The notes below the pieces were generated by a model that saw only the letters and a program-made list of their open reading frames with translations, was not told the origin of the DNA and searched no databases. From Hyphomonas sp. (lineage in GTDB: Bacteria; Pseudomonadota; Alphaproteobacteria; Caulobacterales; Hyphomonadaceae), in the NCBI GenBank assembly GCA_002700305.1, contig PACZ01000024.1, positions 248,001 through 312,000 of the forward strand: 64,000 nt of DNA. The letters run 5' to 3'. A program made the position numbers and the translations under genes. Positions 30,067-39,299 of this stretch are shown in pieces (the first letter of the stretch is position 1; the number at the start of each line of letters is the position of its first letter).

Positions 30067-31008
30067 TCAGAAGAGCACGCCTTGCATTTTCGCGACAGCC
30101 GGCAGGATCAGAACGCCCAGCAGGACGGGAAAAACAAACAAAATCAACGGCAATGTCAGCTTTGCGGGCAGCGCCATGGCTTTTTCTTCTGCCAGAAGGA
30201 TCCGCCGCTGACGCATATCTGCCGAGAAGATACGCAAAGTCGCGCCCAGACTCGTCCCCATTTCCTCTGCCTGACGCAGCATGGTGGCAAGCGATCCGGC
30301 TTCTTCCAGGTTCATTCTGTCAGCGAAGGAACGCCAGGCCTGTTTGCGGGATTTACCTGCCCTGAGCTCCAGAGAAAGGGTCTTCATATGCCCGGCGATG
30401 ATGGGATGGCGAAGTTCCAGCTCCTCGCCGACACGCTGCACAGACGCATCGAGACTGAGGCCCGCTTCAACGCATGCCACCATCAGATCCATCATGTCAG
30501 GAAAGCCAAGGGAACACTGGCTTTGCCGGGCGGAGATCAGGTGGTCGACATAGAAGGACGGCGCCACCAGCCCGACGATCAACAGGCCGACACTGATGAA
30601 GAGCGGAACCGTCGACTGGAAATTGCTGAGGTACGGCAACGCAAACAGCAGCGCCAGCTGGGGCAGGATCACGCAAACGAGGCGGGCGAGATAATACTGC
30701 CCCACAGCACTTGAATGGGTCAGGCCTGCCAGCGCGAGGCGTGCCCGCACCTCGCTGACCTTCTCTTCATTCGTCGGGGCCACTTTGCTGGACACCTGAA
30801 GGACCAGATTGTCCACCGGACTGACATGCTTGTGCGGCTCCATAAATTGGGTTCCACGCCGCTCCAGACGTCGTTCGACCTCCTCCTTCGCCTTGGCATT
30901 GCGCCAAACCGAAAGGAGGCCGGGTACTGCCACAGCGACGGCCACAGCCAGCATGGCGGCCGGCAGCCAGATGTCAGTGAGGGGAAGATCGCCAAACATG
31001 CCGCCCAT
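30067..31008 (-). CDS. tadC: Tad pilus inner-membrane protein TadC
   Basis: 313 residues, T2SF (GspF) family. An N-terminal membrane helix (IWLPAAMLAVAVAVAVPGLL) is followed by a cytoplasmic domain with RRLERRGTQF. Two more helices (LARLVCVILPQLALLFALPY and FISVGLLIVGLVAPSFYVD) precede the F domain with SLGFPDMMDLMVACVEAGLS and a final LTLPLILFVFPVLLGVLIL. It forms the pilus platform together with TadB. ATG 31008 overlaps the tadB stop (TGATG); a GTG one codon earlier is possible. Confidence 0.88.
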   Translation of the reverse strand: MGGMFGDLPLTDIWLPAAMLAVAVAVAVPGLLSVWRNAKAKEEVERRLERRGTQFMEPHKHVSPVDNLVLQVSSKVAPTNEEKVSEVRARLALAGLTHSSAVGQYYLARLVCVILPQLALLFALPYLSNFQSTVPLFISVGLLIVGLVAPSFYVDHLISARQSQCSLGFPDMMDLMVACVEAGLSLDASVQRVGEELELRHPIIAGHMKTLSLELRAGKSRKQAWRSFADRMNLEEAGSLATMLRQAEEMGTSLGATLRIFSADMRQRRILLAEEKAMALPAKLTLPLILFVFPVLLGVLILPAVAKMQGVLF

Positions 31009-31991
31009 CACATTTTGAAGTTGATCATTTTGCGCATGACCATGTTTCCGATGAACATCCAGGTAAACAGGCCAGCAAAGGAATAACGGATCAGCGGCGT
31101 ATCGATGACGTCGCCGTAGAATTCCGGCCGCAGCAAATGGATCGCCAGCATCACAAGGAATGGCGCGGTGGTCAGGATCATGGCCGAAGTCCTGCCTTCG
31201 GACGAGGCCGCGCGCACTTTCAGGCGCATGGTCTGCCGTTCCCGGATCGTGGTCGCGAGCGCCTTCAGAAGTTCTGTCAGGTTCCCACCGGTTTTCTCCT
31301 GCAGGCGCACGGTGGCGGCAAACAATTCGATATCCGGATCCCCTGCCCGTTCCGCCATGCGCTGAACCGCATTGGTCAGCGACATACCGTAAGAGACTTC
31401 ATCAGCCGCCATGCCGAATTCTGTTCCGATTGGATCTGGCATTTCCCGGGCGACCAGCGCGATCGCGGTCGCCACCGGGTGGCCGGCCTCCAGGCTGCGG
31501 CAAGCGATCTGCATCGCATCCGGCAGCTGTTGCGCCAGTTTTTTCATCCTCTTGGCGCCAACCATCTTCAGGGCGATGATTGGCCCCAGTGCAAATATCC
31601 CCAAAGCGAGGCCGCCAGCTGTCAGAAAACCGCCGACGAGTTTCACATAGGCAAATGCGATGACCATGCCGCCAATGGCGGACATACCAAACCAGCGTGC
31701 TGGCTGGTAAGGCAAGCCGGAGCGCACAACAAGCTGGTTGAACCACTGGAGCGGCATGGCAAAATTGCCGAACTCATCGAGACCGCGGCTCTTGCGCAGT
31801 TCGATCATCGCCTCATTGGTGCTTTCAAAACGTTCCTTGAATTGTAGCCGCTGGTTCACAATGCGCTGGGTCTGCGCTGTCGAGAAGAGACTCATCACCG
31901 CCTGTAACGCCAGGAACACGGCCCCAATGGCCATGATCATGGGGATCATGAATGTCAGGCTGACATCTGAAAGATCCGGCAGGCCGAACAC
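31008..31991 (-). CDS. tadB: Tad pilus inner-membrane protein TadB
   Basis: 327 residues, T2SF family. N-terminal helix LTFMIPMIMAIGAVFLALQA, then two central helices around AIGGMVIAFAYVKLVGGFLT and GLALGIFALGPIIALKMVG. The F domain follows with QLPDAMQIACRSLEAGHPVA and QEKTGGNLTELLKALATTIR, and a C-terminal membrane segment YSFAGLFTWMFIGNMVM. The start is GTG 31991 with AGGAGAG upstream. It lies 11 bp after cpaF and overlaps tadC. Confidence 0.88.
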   Translation of the reverse strand: MFGLPDLSDVSLTFMIPMIMAIGAVFLALQAVMSLFSTAQTQRIVNQRLQFKERFESTNEAMIELRKSRGLDEFGNFAMPLQWFNQLVVRSGLPYQPARWFGMSAIGGMVIAFAYVKLVGGFLTAGGLALGIFALGPIIALKMVGAKRMKKLAQQLPDAMQIACRSLEAGHPVATAIALVAREMPDPIGTEFGMAADEVSYGMSLTNAVQRMAERAGDPDIELFAATVRLQEKTGGNLTELLKALATTIRERQTMRLKVRAASSEGRTSAMILTTAPFLVMLAIHLLRPEFYGDVIDTPLIRYSFAGLFTWMFIGNMVMRKMINFKM

Positions 31992-32002
31992 TCTTTGCTC
32001 TC

Positions 32003-33385
32003 CTAAAACCGTGTGGAAGGATCGAACATGCCCGGCGGCATGTGCACCCCGCGGCGTTCCATTTCGTCCAGGAATTTCGGGCGCAGGCCTGTGGCCGCGA
32101 AGTGGCCCTCGACCTTGCCCTCATCTGTCGTGCCGGTGCGGACGAACTGGAAGATTTCCTGCAATTGCACCACAGACCCTTCCATGCCCGTTACCTCAGC
32201 AATGGACATAACGCGGCGGGACCCATCCGACAGACGTGATGCCTGAACAATGAAGTTCACGGCCGAGGCGATCTGTCCACGGATCGCATGCTCGGAGATT
32301 TTCATACCTCCGATCATCACCATCTGTTCCAGACGGGTCAGTGCATCGCGCGGATTGTTCGCGTGGATCGTCGCCATTGACCCTTCGTGGCCGGTGTTCA
32401 TGGCCTGGAGCATGTCAAAGGCCTCCTCGCCGCGAACCTCGCCCAGGATCACCCGGTCCGGTCGCATCCGCAGCGCGTTCTTGACTAGTTCCCGCTGACG
32501 GATTTCACCCTTGCCCTCGATGTTCGGCGGCCGGGTTTCCATGCGGGCGACATGCGGCTGCTGCAGCTGAAGCTCTGCAGCGTCCTCAATCGTGATCAAG
32601 CGCTCGTCCGGACTGATCGCGGAAGACAACGCATTGAGCAGCGTCGTCTTGCCTGAGCCCGTTCCCCCGGAAATGACCGTGGATGCCCGGCACTTCACGG
32701 CGCCCAGGATAAAGTCAGCCACAGGACGCGGAATGGCGCCGAATTCGACGAGCTTGTCGATGGTCAGCGGTGATTTTGAAAATTTCCGGATCGAGACCAG
32801 CGGTCCGTCAATCGCAATCGGCATCACGGCTGCGTTCACGCGGCTACCATCGGCGAGACGCGCATCGACCAGCGGCTGGCTTTCATCCACGCGGCGGCCA
32901 ACCGCCGAGACGATACGCTGTACGATCCGCAGGAGGTGTTCATTGTCTGCAAAACGAACCGGGGCGACCTGCAGCTTGCCGTGGCGCTCGACATATACCT
33001 GATCGCAGCCATTGATCAGGATATCAGCAATGGAGTCGTCCTTCAGAAGCGGCTCGATCGGGCCCAGCCCCGTCATCTCATCCATCACGGCATCGGCGAA
33101 GCTTGCTTCCTCTGCTGCCGACAAGGCCATGTCTTCCTTGCGGATGATATCGGCGATGATGCCGCGGACCCGGCGGCGCAGGGTTTCATCATCCAGCTTC
33201 TCGAGCTTTGACAAGTCCAGCTCGTCGATCAGCTTGGCGTGGATCTTCAGCTTGGCATCCAACTGGTCGAAGCCACCGTTTTCCGCTTTCGCACGCGGCG
33301 GCGCCGGCGGTGGAACGGGTGTCGACGGCTTGGCTTCCTCTTCCGGCGCAGGGGCTGTGGGGGTAGAGAATCCGAAACGGCTCAT
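32003..33385 (-). CDS. cpaF: Tad pilus assembly ATPase CpaF (TadA)
   Basis: 460-residue secretion ATPase of the VirB11/PilT family. After a Pro-rich N-terminus ([10 protein letters not shown]) come the N-terminal domain ([20 protein letters not shown]), Walker [19 protein letters not shown] near residue 240, the Asp box [17 protein letters not shown], Walker [21 protein letters not shown] and the His box [17 protein letters not shown]. It powers assembly and retraction of the Flp/Tad pilus. The start overlaps the end of cpaE by 4 bp. Confidence 0.94.
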   Translation of the reverse strand: MSRFGFSTPTAPAPEEEAKPSTPVPPPAPPRAKAENGGFDQLDAKLKIHAKLIDELDLSKLEKLDDETLRRRVRGIIADIIRKEDMALSAAEEASFADAVMDEMTGLGPIEPLLKDDSIADILINGCDQVYVERHGKLQVAPVRFADNEHLLRIVQRIVSAVGRRVDESQPLVDARLADGSRVNAAVMPIAIDGPLVSIRKFSKSPLTIDKLVEFGAIPRPVADFILGAVKCRASTVISGGTGSGKTTLLNALSSAISPDERLITIEDAAELQLQQPHVARMETRPPNIEGKGEIRQRELVKNALRMRPDRVILGEVRGEEAFDMLQAMNTGHEGSMATIHANNPRDALTRLEQMVMIGGMKISEHAIRGQIASAVNFIVQASRLSDGSRRVMSIAEVTGMEGSVVQLQEIFQFVRTGTTDEGKVEGHFAATGLRPKFLDEMERRGVHMPPGMFDPSTRF

Positions 33386-34578
33386 CCGCGGCGCCTCCGC
33401 TTGCCTTCCACCGGCGCAGCTGCCTGGATCTCTTCCGGCAGCATCATCTGCACCAGCTTGCCGATGTCTGATACGAGCGGGCTCTTCTGAACGACCTCAG
33501 CGATCGGGCGGCCAAGATTGACGGCCGTGCGTGCAGCATCCCAATCCGAGGTGATCGTGGAATCGATCTTCCGGTCGATTGCCCCTTCCGCCTTGTCGAG
33601 CGCAAACTCTGCACGCAGGCGCTTTTTCTGGAACATGCGGTTGAGCACCAGTTTTGCCGGCGCCCTGTCGTGACGCAGCACGTCTGTCTCGCGCGCCATG
33701 TCTGCCGCCGCATGGAGGCTGGGCACGGTCAGCTCACTGATCACGATAGCCTCGTCCACGGCGCTGAGAACGGATTTCGTCCATGGCATCATGTGCCGGG
33801 GCATGTCGACGATGGTGAACTCAAACATGCCGCACGCAACATCCAGCAGGCGCAGGACAGCTGGCTCCCTCGCCAATGCGTCGCCATCCGGATTGCGAGG
33901 TGCAGCGATGATCGAGACACCGCTTTCATGCTGGTAGCACCAGGCTGCGAGCAGTCTCGGGTCCAGCCGCTCCGGTGCCGCAGCCAGCGCCGACAGGTCC
34001 AGCTTCGGCACGGCTTCCAGAAACGATGTCGTCATGCCGTCCGCGACATTCAGGTCAACCAGACAGACACGTCCGGGACCGAAGCGTCGTGCCAGCTCGA
34101 ATGCACTCTCTATGGCAATCGTGGTAACGCCAGCACCACCGACGGCACCCCGGAACGCCCAGCACACGCTGGACCCGCCGACACCGCCTGTAGATGTATC
34201 CCGAAGCTTTTCTGCCGCTTCGATAACATCTGCCGGAATGGACGATATGGGCAGAACGTCGGATGCATCCAGCTTCATGAGCGCGCGCACCATGTTGCCG
34301 GGAATCTGGTCTGACAGCACGATCACCGCAGTCGACGGACGGTCCACTGCCAGCTTCAGGAGCAGTTCATCCCAGCCGGGAAGCCCCTGCTCCAGAAGCA
34401 TGACGCCGCCGCCGAATTTCATGGCCGCTTCAGAGGCAGACATCTGGCTAAGATCTGCCAGCTCCACGCAATGCGGCTGCAGGGCACCCAGCCTTGCATC
34501 GCTTACCAGAGCTGCAAGGTGCGGAATGATCCGGTCTGACCCGGACCGGGGACTATTTGCTGTGGCGGGTTGGGTCAT
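33382..34578 (-). CDS. cpaE: Tad pilus localisation protein CpaE (TadZ-like, atypical P-loop)
   Basis: 398 residues. An N-terminal receiver-like domain (~25-130, LEQGLPGWDELLLKLAV, VIVLSDQIPGNMVRALM) is followed by a MinD/ParA-like domain. The P-loop position reads FRGAVGGAGVTT, so both lysines of the deviant Walker A KGGxGKT are replaced. The downstream parts are recognisable: VCLVDLNVADGM, FTIVDMPRHMMPW, and VISELTVPSLHAAADM. CpaE directs the pilus machine to a cell pole in Caulobacter. ATG 34578 overlaps the stop of the small lipoprotein gene (TGATG), with GGAG eight bases upstream. Confidence 0.85.
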   Translation of the reverse strand: MTQPATANSPRSGSDRIIPHLAALVSDARLGALQPHCVELADLSQMSASEAAMKFGGGVMLLEQGLPGWDELLLKLAVDRPSTAVIVLSDQIPGNMVRALMKLDASDVLPISSIPADVIEAAEKLRDTSTGGVGGSSVCWAFRGAVGGAGVTTIAIESAFELARRFGPGRVCLVDLNVADGMTTSFLEAVPKLDLSALAAAPERLDPRLLAAWCYQHESGVSIIAAPRNPDGDALAREPAVLRLLDVACGMFEFTIVDMPRHMMPWTKSVLSAVDEAIVISELTVPSLHAAADMARETDVLRHDRAPAKLVLNRMFQKKRLRAEFALDKAEGAIDRKIDSTITSDWDAARTAVNLGRPIAEVVQKSPLVSDIGKLVQMMLPEEIQAAAPVEGKRRRRG

Positions 34579-34868
34579 CACGAAGTCTCCCCGCTTCCAT
34601 TAAGGCCGGACGGTTTCAGTTCCTTGCGCCTGCCTTCATTGAGAGCGCGCACGGCATTTGCCGCACGGACACCGGACGAGGACTGGCTGGCTTCTGAGTT
34701 TGGAACCGTCACATCACGGATGGACTGTTCCGCGATGTTGGACGTGTTCGCGCCACCCAGCAGGTACTGGTCCTGATAATCATGCGATGCACAGGCCGGC
34801 AGCAGACCGAGCAGCAGGCCAAGCGGCAGGACCGGAAGAGCGTTTCTGAACTTTTTCATTCTTGTCAT
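34578..34868 (-). CDS. Small lipoprotein in the Tad pilus operon (cpaD position)
   Basis: 96 residues. The basic start MTRMKKFRN and hydrophobic core LPVLPLGLLLGLLPAC end in a lipobox (LLPAC), so the mature protein is about 75 residues. It has repeated Ser/Asn-rich hydrophilic sequence (NTSNIAEQSIRDVTVPNS) and a basic tail. It sits exactly where cpaD, a ~220-residue lipoprotein, lies in Caulobacter, but is much shorter and I see no CpaD motif. ATG 34868 or 34859 may be used. It is separated from cpaC by 10 bp and coupled to cpaE. Confidence 0.72.
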   Translation of the reverse strand: MTRMKKFRNALPVLPLGLLLGLLPACASHDYQDQYLLGGANTSNIAEQSIRDVTVPNSEASQSSSGVRAANAVRALNEGRRKELKPSGLNGSGETS

Positions 34869-34878
34869 TCCCATCATC

Positions 34879-36171
34879 TCAGTAGCCACGTGGCGGAAGC
34901 GCCGTCTTGTCCATCAGGAAGAATTCCGACTCCGATGGCTCAGCGATGGCATCCAGCGGCGACGCCAGCATGTCCGGATGAGGCGCTGGCTTCACGAGCC
35001 GCGGCGTCACGATGATCACCAACTCACTTTCGCTGCGCTGGTAGCGTTTGGACGAGAAAAGCGCCCCAAGCACTGGCACATTACTCAGCCACGGCGTCTG
35101 CCGCACGTCGTTGGAGTAGTCGTTCTGGAGCAGGCCAGCCACGGCGAACGCCTGCCCATCACGAAGTTCAATCGTCGTGTCGGCGCGGCGGACGGAAATT
35201 CCGGGAATTTCGATGTTAGCTGCCCGGATGCCATTGTTGCGGTCCAGAGCCGAAACTTCAGGACGGACACGCAGATTGACGAGCCCATCGCCCAACACTG
35301 TCGGGGTGAAGTCCAGCCCGACACCGAACTTCTTGAATTCCACGGTGATCTCACCATTACGGGCCGCGACTGGGATCGGGAATTCACCGCCCGCCAGGAA
35401 GCTGGCCGTATCACCGGACAAGGCCACAAGATTCGGTTCAGCCAGTGTACGAACGATGCCTTTTTCTTCCAGCGCCCGAAGCCGGATATCGATATTCTCG
35501 TTTCCGACATTGGTGAACAGGGCGACCGTTTTCTCCGCAAGGCCGGAGACCGTGCCGGAATCCGTCGCCGACACGAAGTCATTTGCGTTGATGGCGTTTC
35601 CGAAACCGATTTCCTTCACCGCATTCCGGCTGGCCTCCAGAAAGCGTACTTCGAGCAGAACCTGCTGGCTCTGGCCAATGGACAGGCCGTTTGCCACGCC
35701 GCCGGGTACGTAACGCTCTGCCACCTGCAGCGCCATTTCTGCCGCTGCCGCAGTGGTCAGTTTTCCATCAAGGAAAATGCCGTCATGCACGGGGTAGACC
35801 TGGATATCTTCTCCCGGCAAAAGGTTGGAAAGGTCGGTCCGCAATTCGTCGAGACCGATTTCCACTTCCACATTGATCAGTTCTGCGATCTGGCCGCTGG
35901 CACCATAGATCAGGACAGTTGTCGCCCCTGGCTGTTTGCCGCGCAGGAAGAAAGACTGGTTCGACGTTGCCATGGCTTCGGCAATGTCCGGGTCTGCCAC
36001 AACGAGAGTCGTGAAAGGTGCACCCGCTTCCACGACGGCTGAGCGGCCTTTTTCGACAACGAGCAATTCGTCGTTCGGCGCCGCCGTCCGCTGGGTCCAT
36101 GCCGCAGCGGGGACAGTCGAGAACATCATGGCCAGGCAGCCGGCCAGAACGATACGATAAAAATGTCCCAT
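34879..36171 (-). CDS. cpaC: Tad pilus outer-membrane secretin CpaC (RcpA)
   Basis: 430 residues. The signal peptide is IVLAGCLAMMFSTVPAAAWT. A Pilus formation N-terminal domain (~30-110, LLVVEKGRSAVVEAGAPFTT, ATSNQSFFLRGKQPGATTV) is followed by a BON/N1-like section and the secretin domain with VLLEVRFLEASRNAVKEIGF, VRTLAEPNLVALSGDTASFL, AGGEFPIPV, DFTPTVLGDGLVNLRVRPEV and PWLSNVPVLGALFSS. It forms the ring through which the pilus passes the outer membrane. The start overlaps the cpaB stop (ATGA). Confidence 0.93.
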   Translation of the reverse strand: MGHFYRIVLAGCLAMMFSTVPAAAWTQRTAAPNDELLVVEKGRSAVVEAGAPFTTLVVADPDIAEAMATSNQSFFLRGKQPGATTVLIYGASGQIAELINVEVEIGLDELRTDLSNLLPGEDIQVYPVHDGIFLDGKLTTAAAAEMALQVAERYVPGGVANGLSIGQSQQVLLEVRFLEASRNAVKEIGFGNAINANDFVSATDSGTVSGLAEKTVALFTNVGNENIDIRLRALEEKGIVRTLAEPNLVALSGDTASFLAGGEFPIPVAARNGEITVEFKKFGVGLDFTPTVLGDGLVNLRVRPEVSALDRNNGIRAANIEIPGISVRRADTTIELRDGQAFAVAGLLQNDYSNDVRQTPWLSNVPVLGALFSSKRYQRSESELVIIVTPRLVKPAPHPDMLASPLDAIAEPSESEFFLMDKTALPPRGY

Positions 36172-37058
36172 CAGTCTGTTACCTTCTTGGGAGGATTGCC
36201 CGGGCTGACGGGCGCCGTGACCTCCGTCTCCTGACTACCGTTTATGACCCGCACTTGCGCCGTCGTGGGGGCGGACCTGCGTACCGGCGCGCGCACAACG
36301 GCACGGGTCTTGACCTGCTCCTGCGCCGCGACGATCAGCTCAGCCTCCTCATCCCGCCCGATCAGGGCAAGTCCGAGCGCGCCGCGCTGACTGGCCGCGC
36401 CCAGTGCGAGCGCACCTTCCGGCGTGACTTCAAGCGTCACTGTGTTGGACGGAAGCGCGCCTTCAAGGTTCGGATCGAAAATCTGGTCAACCGCAAGAAC
36501 CGAAACGTTTTTCAGCACCGGCCGCGCGATCAGGTCACCGGAAATCCGCATGTCCTCATTGCCGCGCGCATAGGAACTTCCCCGGTCCTCACGGGGAATG
36601 AATTCGTTCACATCCACACGGTCGCCTGGCAACACAAAACCGGAAACGCCCGTATCATTCCGCACAACGATGGAGACGGCCCGCATGCCCGGCTTGATGG
36701 CACCTGCCAGGGTCAGCGTCGCACCGCTCAGGTCCAGCTTGCTGACATTCACCGGCTCGCCTTCGATGATCAGCCCGCGAGAGTACGCCTTTTCCGGCAG
36801 GTCATCTCCGGCGAACAGGGTGCCGGCCGGCACAATATCCGTTGGCCAGTCCACGCGTTTCAGCATGGAAGGCTCAAGCAGTTCGCCGGTTTCGATTGTG
36901 CGTGCTGCAACCATTACACCAGCCATGGAGACCGCTGGCGCACTCGTTTCAGCGTCCGCACGCGTACGTTCATCAGACATGTAATAGCGTCCCAGAAGGA
37001 CAGCGCCTGCGCCCAGGACGACAGAAAGCCCTAGACTGATTAAGGGTGTTGTCTTCAT
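36171..37058 (-). CDS. cpaB: Tad pilus assembly protein CpaB (RcpC)
   Basis: 295 residues. An N-terminal membrane anchor (PLISLGLSVVLGAGAVLLGRYY) is followed by an SAF/AFP-III-like beta-clip (MVAARTIETGELLEPSMLKR) and a periplasmic CpaB/RcpC domain (IKPGMRAVSIVVRNDTGVSG, LPGDRVDVNEF, LKNVSVLAVDQIFDP, VTLEVTPEGALALGAASQRG). Its C-terminus is Arg/Pro/Val-rich. ATG 37058 is preceded by GAGGGAGCG; the longer open frame to 37181 has no ribosome site. This is the first gene of the pilus operon here. The 234-bp gap upstream holds the promoter and, on the same strand, the end of ilvA-like gene 37293-38282. Confidence 0.88.
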   Translation of the reverse strand: MKTTPLISLGLSVVLGAGAVLLGRYYMSDERTRADAETSAPAVSMAGVMVAARTIETGELLEPSMLKRVDWPTDIVPAGTLFAGDDLPEKAYSRGLIIEGEPVNVSKLDLSGATLTLAGAIKPGMRAVSIVVRNDTGVSGFVLPGDRVDVNEFIPREDRGSSYARGNEDMRISGDLIARPVLKNVSVLAVDQIFDPNLEGALPSNTVTLEVTPEGALALGAASQRGALGLALIGRDEEAELIVAAQEQVKTRAVVRAPVRRSAPTTAQVRVINGSQETEVTAPVSPGNPPKKVTD

Positions 37059-37292
37059 CGCTCCCTCACTGCGCCATGTCGGCGCGAATGCTCCGACTGT
37101 CATGGTTAGGACGCAGACGGTAAGGTCTCTTGAAGACGTGCAGATAAATCTCGGAATGTGCCGGAACGGCGCATTAACCAAGAAGCAAGGTGAATTAACC
37201 TGCTACAAACCATAAGTCTGAATTTTTCAGAGTAGCAAAATCAGGCAGAGGGTGAGCGCCCCTTCCATCCGTTGGCGAATGTTATAGTCGCC

Positions 37293-38282
37293 TCAGGTTT
37301 CAGACAGCACGCCCGCATAGGTGGCCGCGTCCACATTCCCGCCGCTGACCACGATGCCGATCGTCTTGCCCTTCATGGTTTCAGGCAGGCATGACAGCGC
37401 CCCGGCCAGCGCGGCCGCTCCGCCTGGCTCAGCGACAATCCGGAGATAGCGGAACGCTGCCCGCATCGCGTCTTTCACCTGCGCATCGGTGACGGGCACG
37501 CCTCCGCCGAACAGACGTTTGCCAATCGCGAAAGTCAGATCACCCGGCGCCGGGGTCAGGATCGCATCACAGATAGACCGCGTACCCGGCGCGTTAGACT
37601 CTATACGCCCGCTGGCAAGAGAACGCGTCCAGTCGTCATGCCCTTCCGGCTCGGCGACCCAGACGCGGGTGCCAGGAGACGCACCTTCAAGCGCCAGCGC
37701 AATGCCAGACGCAAGGCCACCGCCGCCAGCCGGCGTAATCAGATAGTCGAGCCGCTCACCCGCTTCTTCCATCTGATCGGCAAACTCCAGGCCTGCCGTG
37801 CCCTGCCCGCAAATGATGTGCGGATCTTCAAAACTCGGCACCAGCACCGCACCGCGATCACTCGCGATCTGCTGCGCGATGACTTCCCGGTTCTCGGTGT
37901 TGCGATCGTAGAAGCGGACCTCTCCACCATCGGCCCGCACGCCTTCGACTTTCACGGCAGGCGCATCAGACGGCATGACGATCAGGGCCGGCATGCCCAG
38001 AAGACGCGCTGCCCGCGCAACGCCCTGTGCGTGATTTCCGGAAGAGAATGCGACCACGCCCGCCGGGCGCTGCGCTTCCGGGATCTGCAACAGGCGGTTC
38101 GTCGCGCCGCGGATCTTGAAGCTGCCGGTTTCCTGCAGGCATTCCGCCTTTACAAAGAGACGCGCGCCGGCAAGACCATCGAGGGCGTCATGCCGAAGGA
38201 CGGGCGTCTTGCGGACAAGACCGGTCAGCCGCGCGGCGGCGGCAAGGACATCTGAATGTGTCGGAAGGGAATCGAAAGCCAT
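37293..38282 (-). CDS. Threonine/serine dehydratase family PLP enzyme
   Basis: 329 residues, fold-type II PLP enzyme. The PLP lysine is in LQETGSFKIRGATNRLLQIP (about residue 58), the phosphate loop near SSGNHAQGVARAA, a tetraglycine PLP loop ITPAGGGGLASGIALAL, and VSGGNVDAA at the end. There is no ACT regulatory domain, so it fits catabolic threonine dehydratase (TdcB), serine racemase or hydroxyaspartate dehydratase rather than biosynthetic IlvA. A perfect 10-bp hairpin covers its start codon with the Shine-Dalgarno GGAG in the loop. It ends 234 bp upstream of cpaB. Confidence 0.87.
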   Translation of the reverse strand: MAFDSLPTHSDVLAAAARLTGLVRKTPVLRHDALDGLAGARLFVKAECLQETGSFKIRGATNRLLQIPEAQRPAGVVAFSSGNHAQGVARAARLLGMPALIVMPSDAPAVKVEGVRADGGEVRFYDRNTENREVIAQQIASDRGAVLVPSFEDPHIICGQGTAGLEFADQMEEAGERLDYLITPAGGGGLASGIALALEGASPGTRVWVAEPEGHDDWTRSLASGRIESNAPGTRSICDAILTPAPGDLTFAIGKRLFGGGVPVTDAQVKDAMRAAFRYLRIVAEPGGAAALAGALSCLPETMKGKTIGIVVSGGNVDAATYAGVLSET

Positions 38283-38305
38283 GGCGCTCCATAGCGCGCC
38301 ATGGC
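38278..38305 (-). promoter_or_regulatory. Hairpin sequestering the start codon of the threonine dehydratase gene
   Basis: GCCATGGCGC (38278-38287) and GCGCCATGGC (38296-38305) are perfect complements around an 8-base loop. On the minus-strand mRNA the 3' arm contains the ATG start (38282-38280) and the GGAG ribosome site lies in the loop and first stem base. The stem begins 16 bp beyond the upstream galU stop. Confidence 0.5.
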
Positions 38306-38321
38306 CCTCGGGAAAATCAGC

Positions 38322-39194
38322 TTAAAGCTCTGCGGCGAATTTCTTCACCAGCTCGCGTGCACCGGCGGCGGTTTCCGCATTGTCCAGCGCATGGGCCAGG
38401 ACGGCTTCGAAATAGCCGACCTTGGATCCGCAATCATACGGCGCGCCTTCGAACTCATAGGCATAGAAAGCCTGGCTCTCCATCAGGGTCGCCATGGAGT
38501 CGGTCAGCTGGATCTCGCCGCCTGCGCCCTTGCCCTGATTTTCGAGGAGATCGAAGATTTCCGGCTGCAGGATGTAGCGGCCGGTAATGGCGAGGTTCGA
38601 TGGCGCCGACTCGACCGGCGGCTTCTCCACCATACCGGACATACGGATCAGGCGCCCATCGCGCTCGATCGGGGCGATCACGCCATAGGACGACACGCGC
38701 TCTTCCGGCACCGGGTCGACCGCGACGATGTTGCCGCCGACCTTGTCATAGGCCTCCACCATCTGCGCGAGGCAGGATGGCTTGCCCTTCACGATCACGT
38801 CCGGCAGCAGCACGGCGAACGGTTCATTGCCGATAATGTCCCGGGCGCACCAGACAGCATGGCCGAGGCCCAGCGGTTTTTGCTGGCGGGTAAAGCTGGC
38901 CGCACCGGACGGCAGGCGGCTCTGCTCCACCTGTTTGAGGATCGCGTCTTTCTTCTTCGCAATGAGGGCTTCTTCCAGCTCGTAGGAGTGGTCGAAATAG
39001 TCTTCGATCGCGCCTTTGTTGCGGCCCGTGACGAAAACGATGTGTTCGATGCCAGCCTCAAGCGCCTCATCGACAACATACTGAATGGCGGGGCGATCAA
39101 CGACCGGAAGCATTTCCTTCGGAATCGCTTTCGTTGCCGGCAACACACGTGTGCCAAATCCGGCAACCGGCAAGACAGCCTTTTTAACGCGCAT
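38322..39194 (-). CDS. galU: UTP-glucose-1-phosphate uridylyltransferase
   Basis: 290 residues. It makes UDP-glucose for exopolysaccharide and envelope sugars. The nucleotide-binding start is KAVLPVAGFGTRVLPATKAI followed by EMLPVVDRPAIQYVVDEA. The substrate segments are FAVLLPDVIVKGKPSCLAQM and VAVDPVPEERVSSYGVI, then EFEGAPYDCGSKVGYFEAVL near the C-terminus. Length and motifs are those of bacterial GalU rather than RfbA. ATG 39194 is the first start; the same-strand small membrane protein gene lies 105 bp upstream. Confidence 0.94.
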   Translation of the reverse strand: MRVKKAVLPVAGFGTRVLPATKAIPKEMLPVVDRPAIQYVVDEALEAGIEHIVFVTGRNKGAIEDYFDHSYELEEALIAKKKDAILKQVEQSRLPSGAASFTRQQKPLGLGHAVWCARDIIGNEPFAVLLPDVIVKGKPSCLAQMVEAYDKVGGNIVAVDPVPEERVSSYGVIAPIERDGRLIRMSGMVEKPPVESAPSNLAITGRYILQPEIFDLLENQGKGAGGEIQLTDSMATLMESQAFYAYEFEGAPYDCGSKVGYFEAVLAHALDNAETAAGARELVKKFAAEL

Positions 39195-39299
39195 ATCAAA
39201 TCCATTTCTCGTGTATCAGGTGAAAACTGCCCTGTTTGATAAGCAATTTGCCTGCCAAGGTCACCCAAGGTCACAATCAAAGCCTATCCCGGCAATGTG

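Noticed and set aside
37176-37205. Two TTAACC half-sites upstream of cpaB as a CtrA-binding site
   Set aside because: The spacing between the TTAA tetramers is 17 bases instead of 7 and neither has a proper partner.
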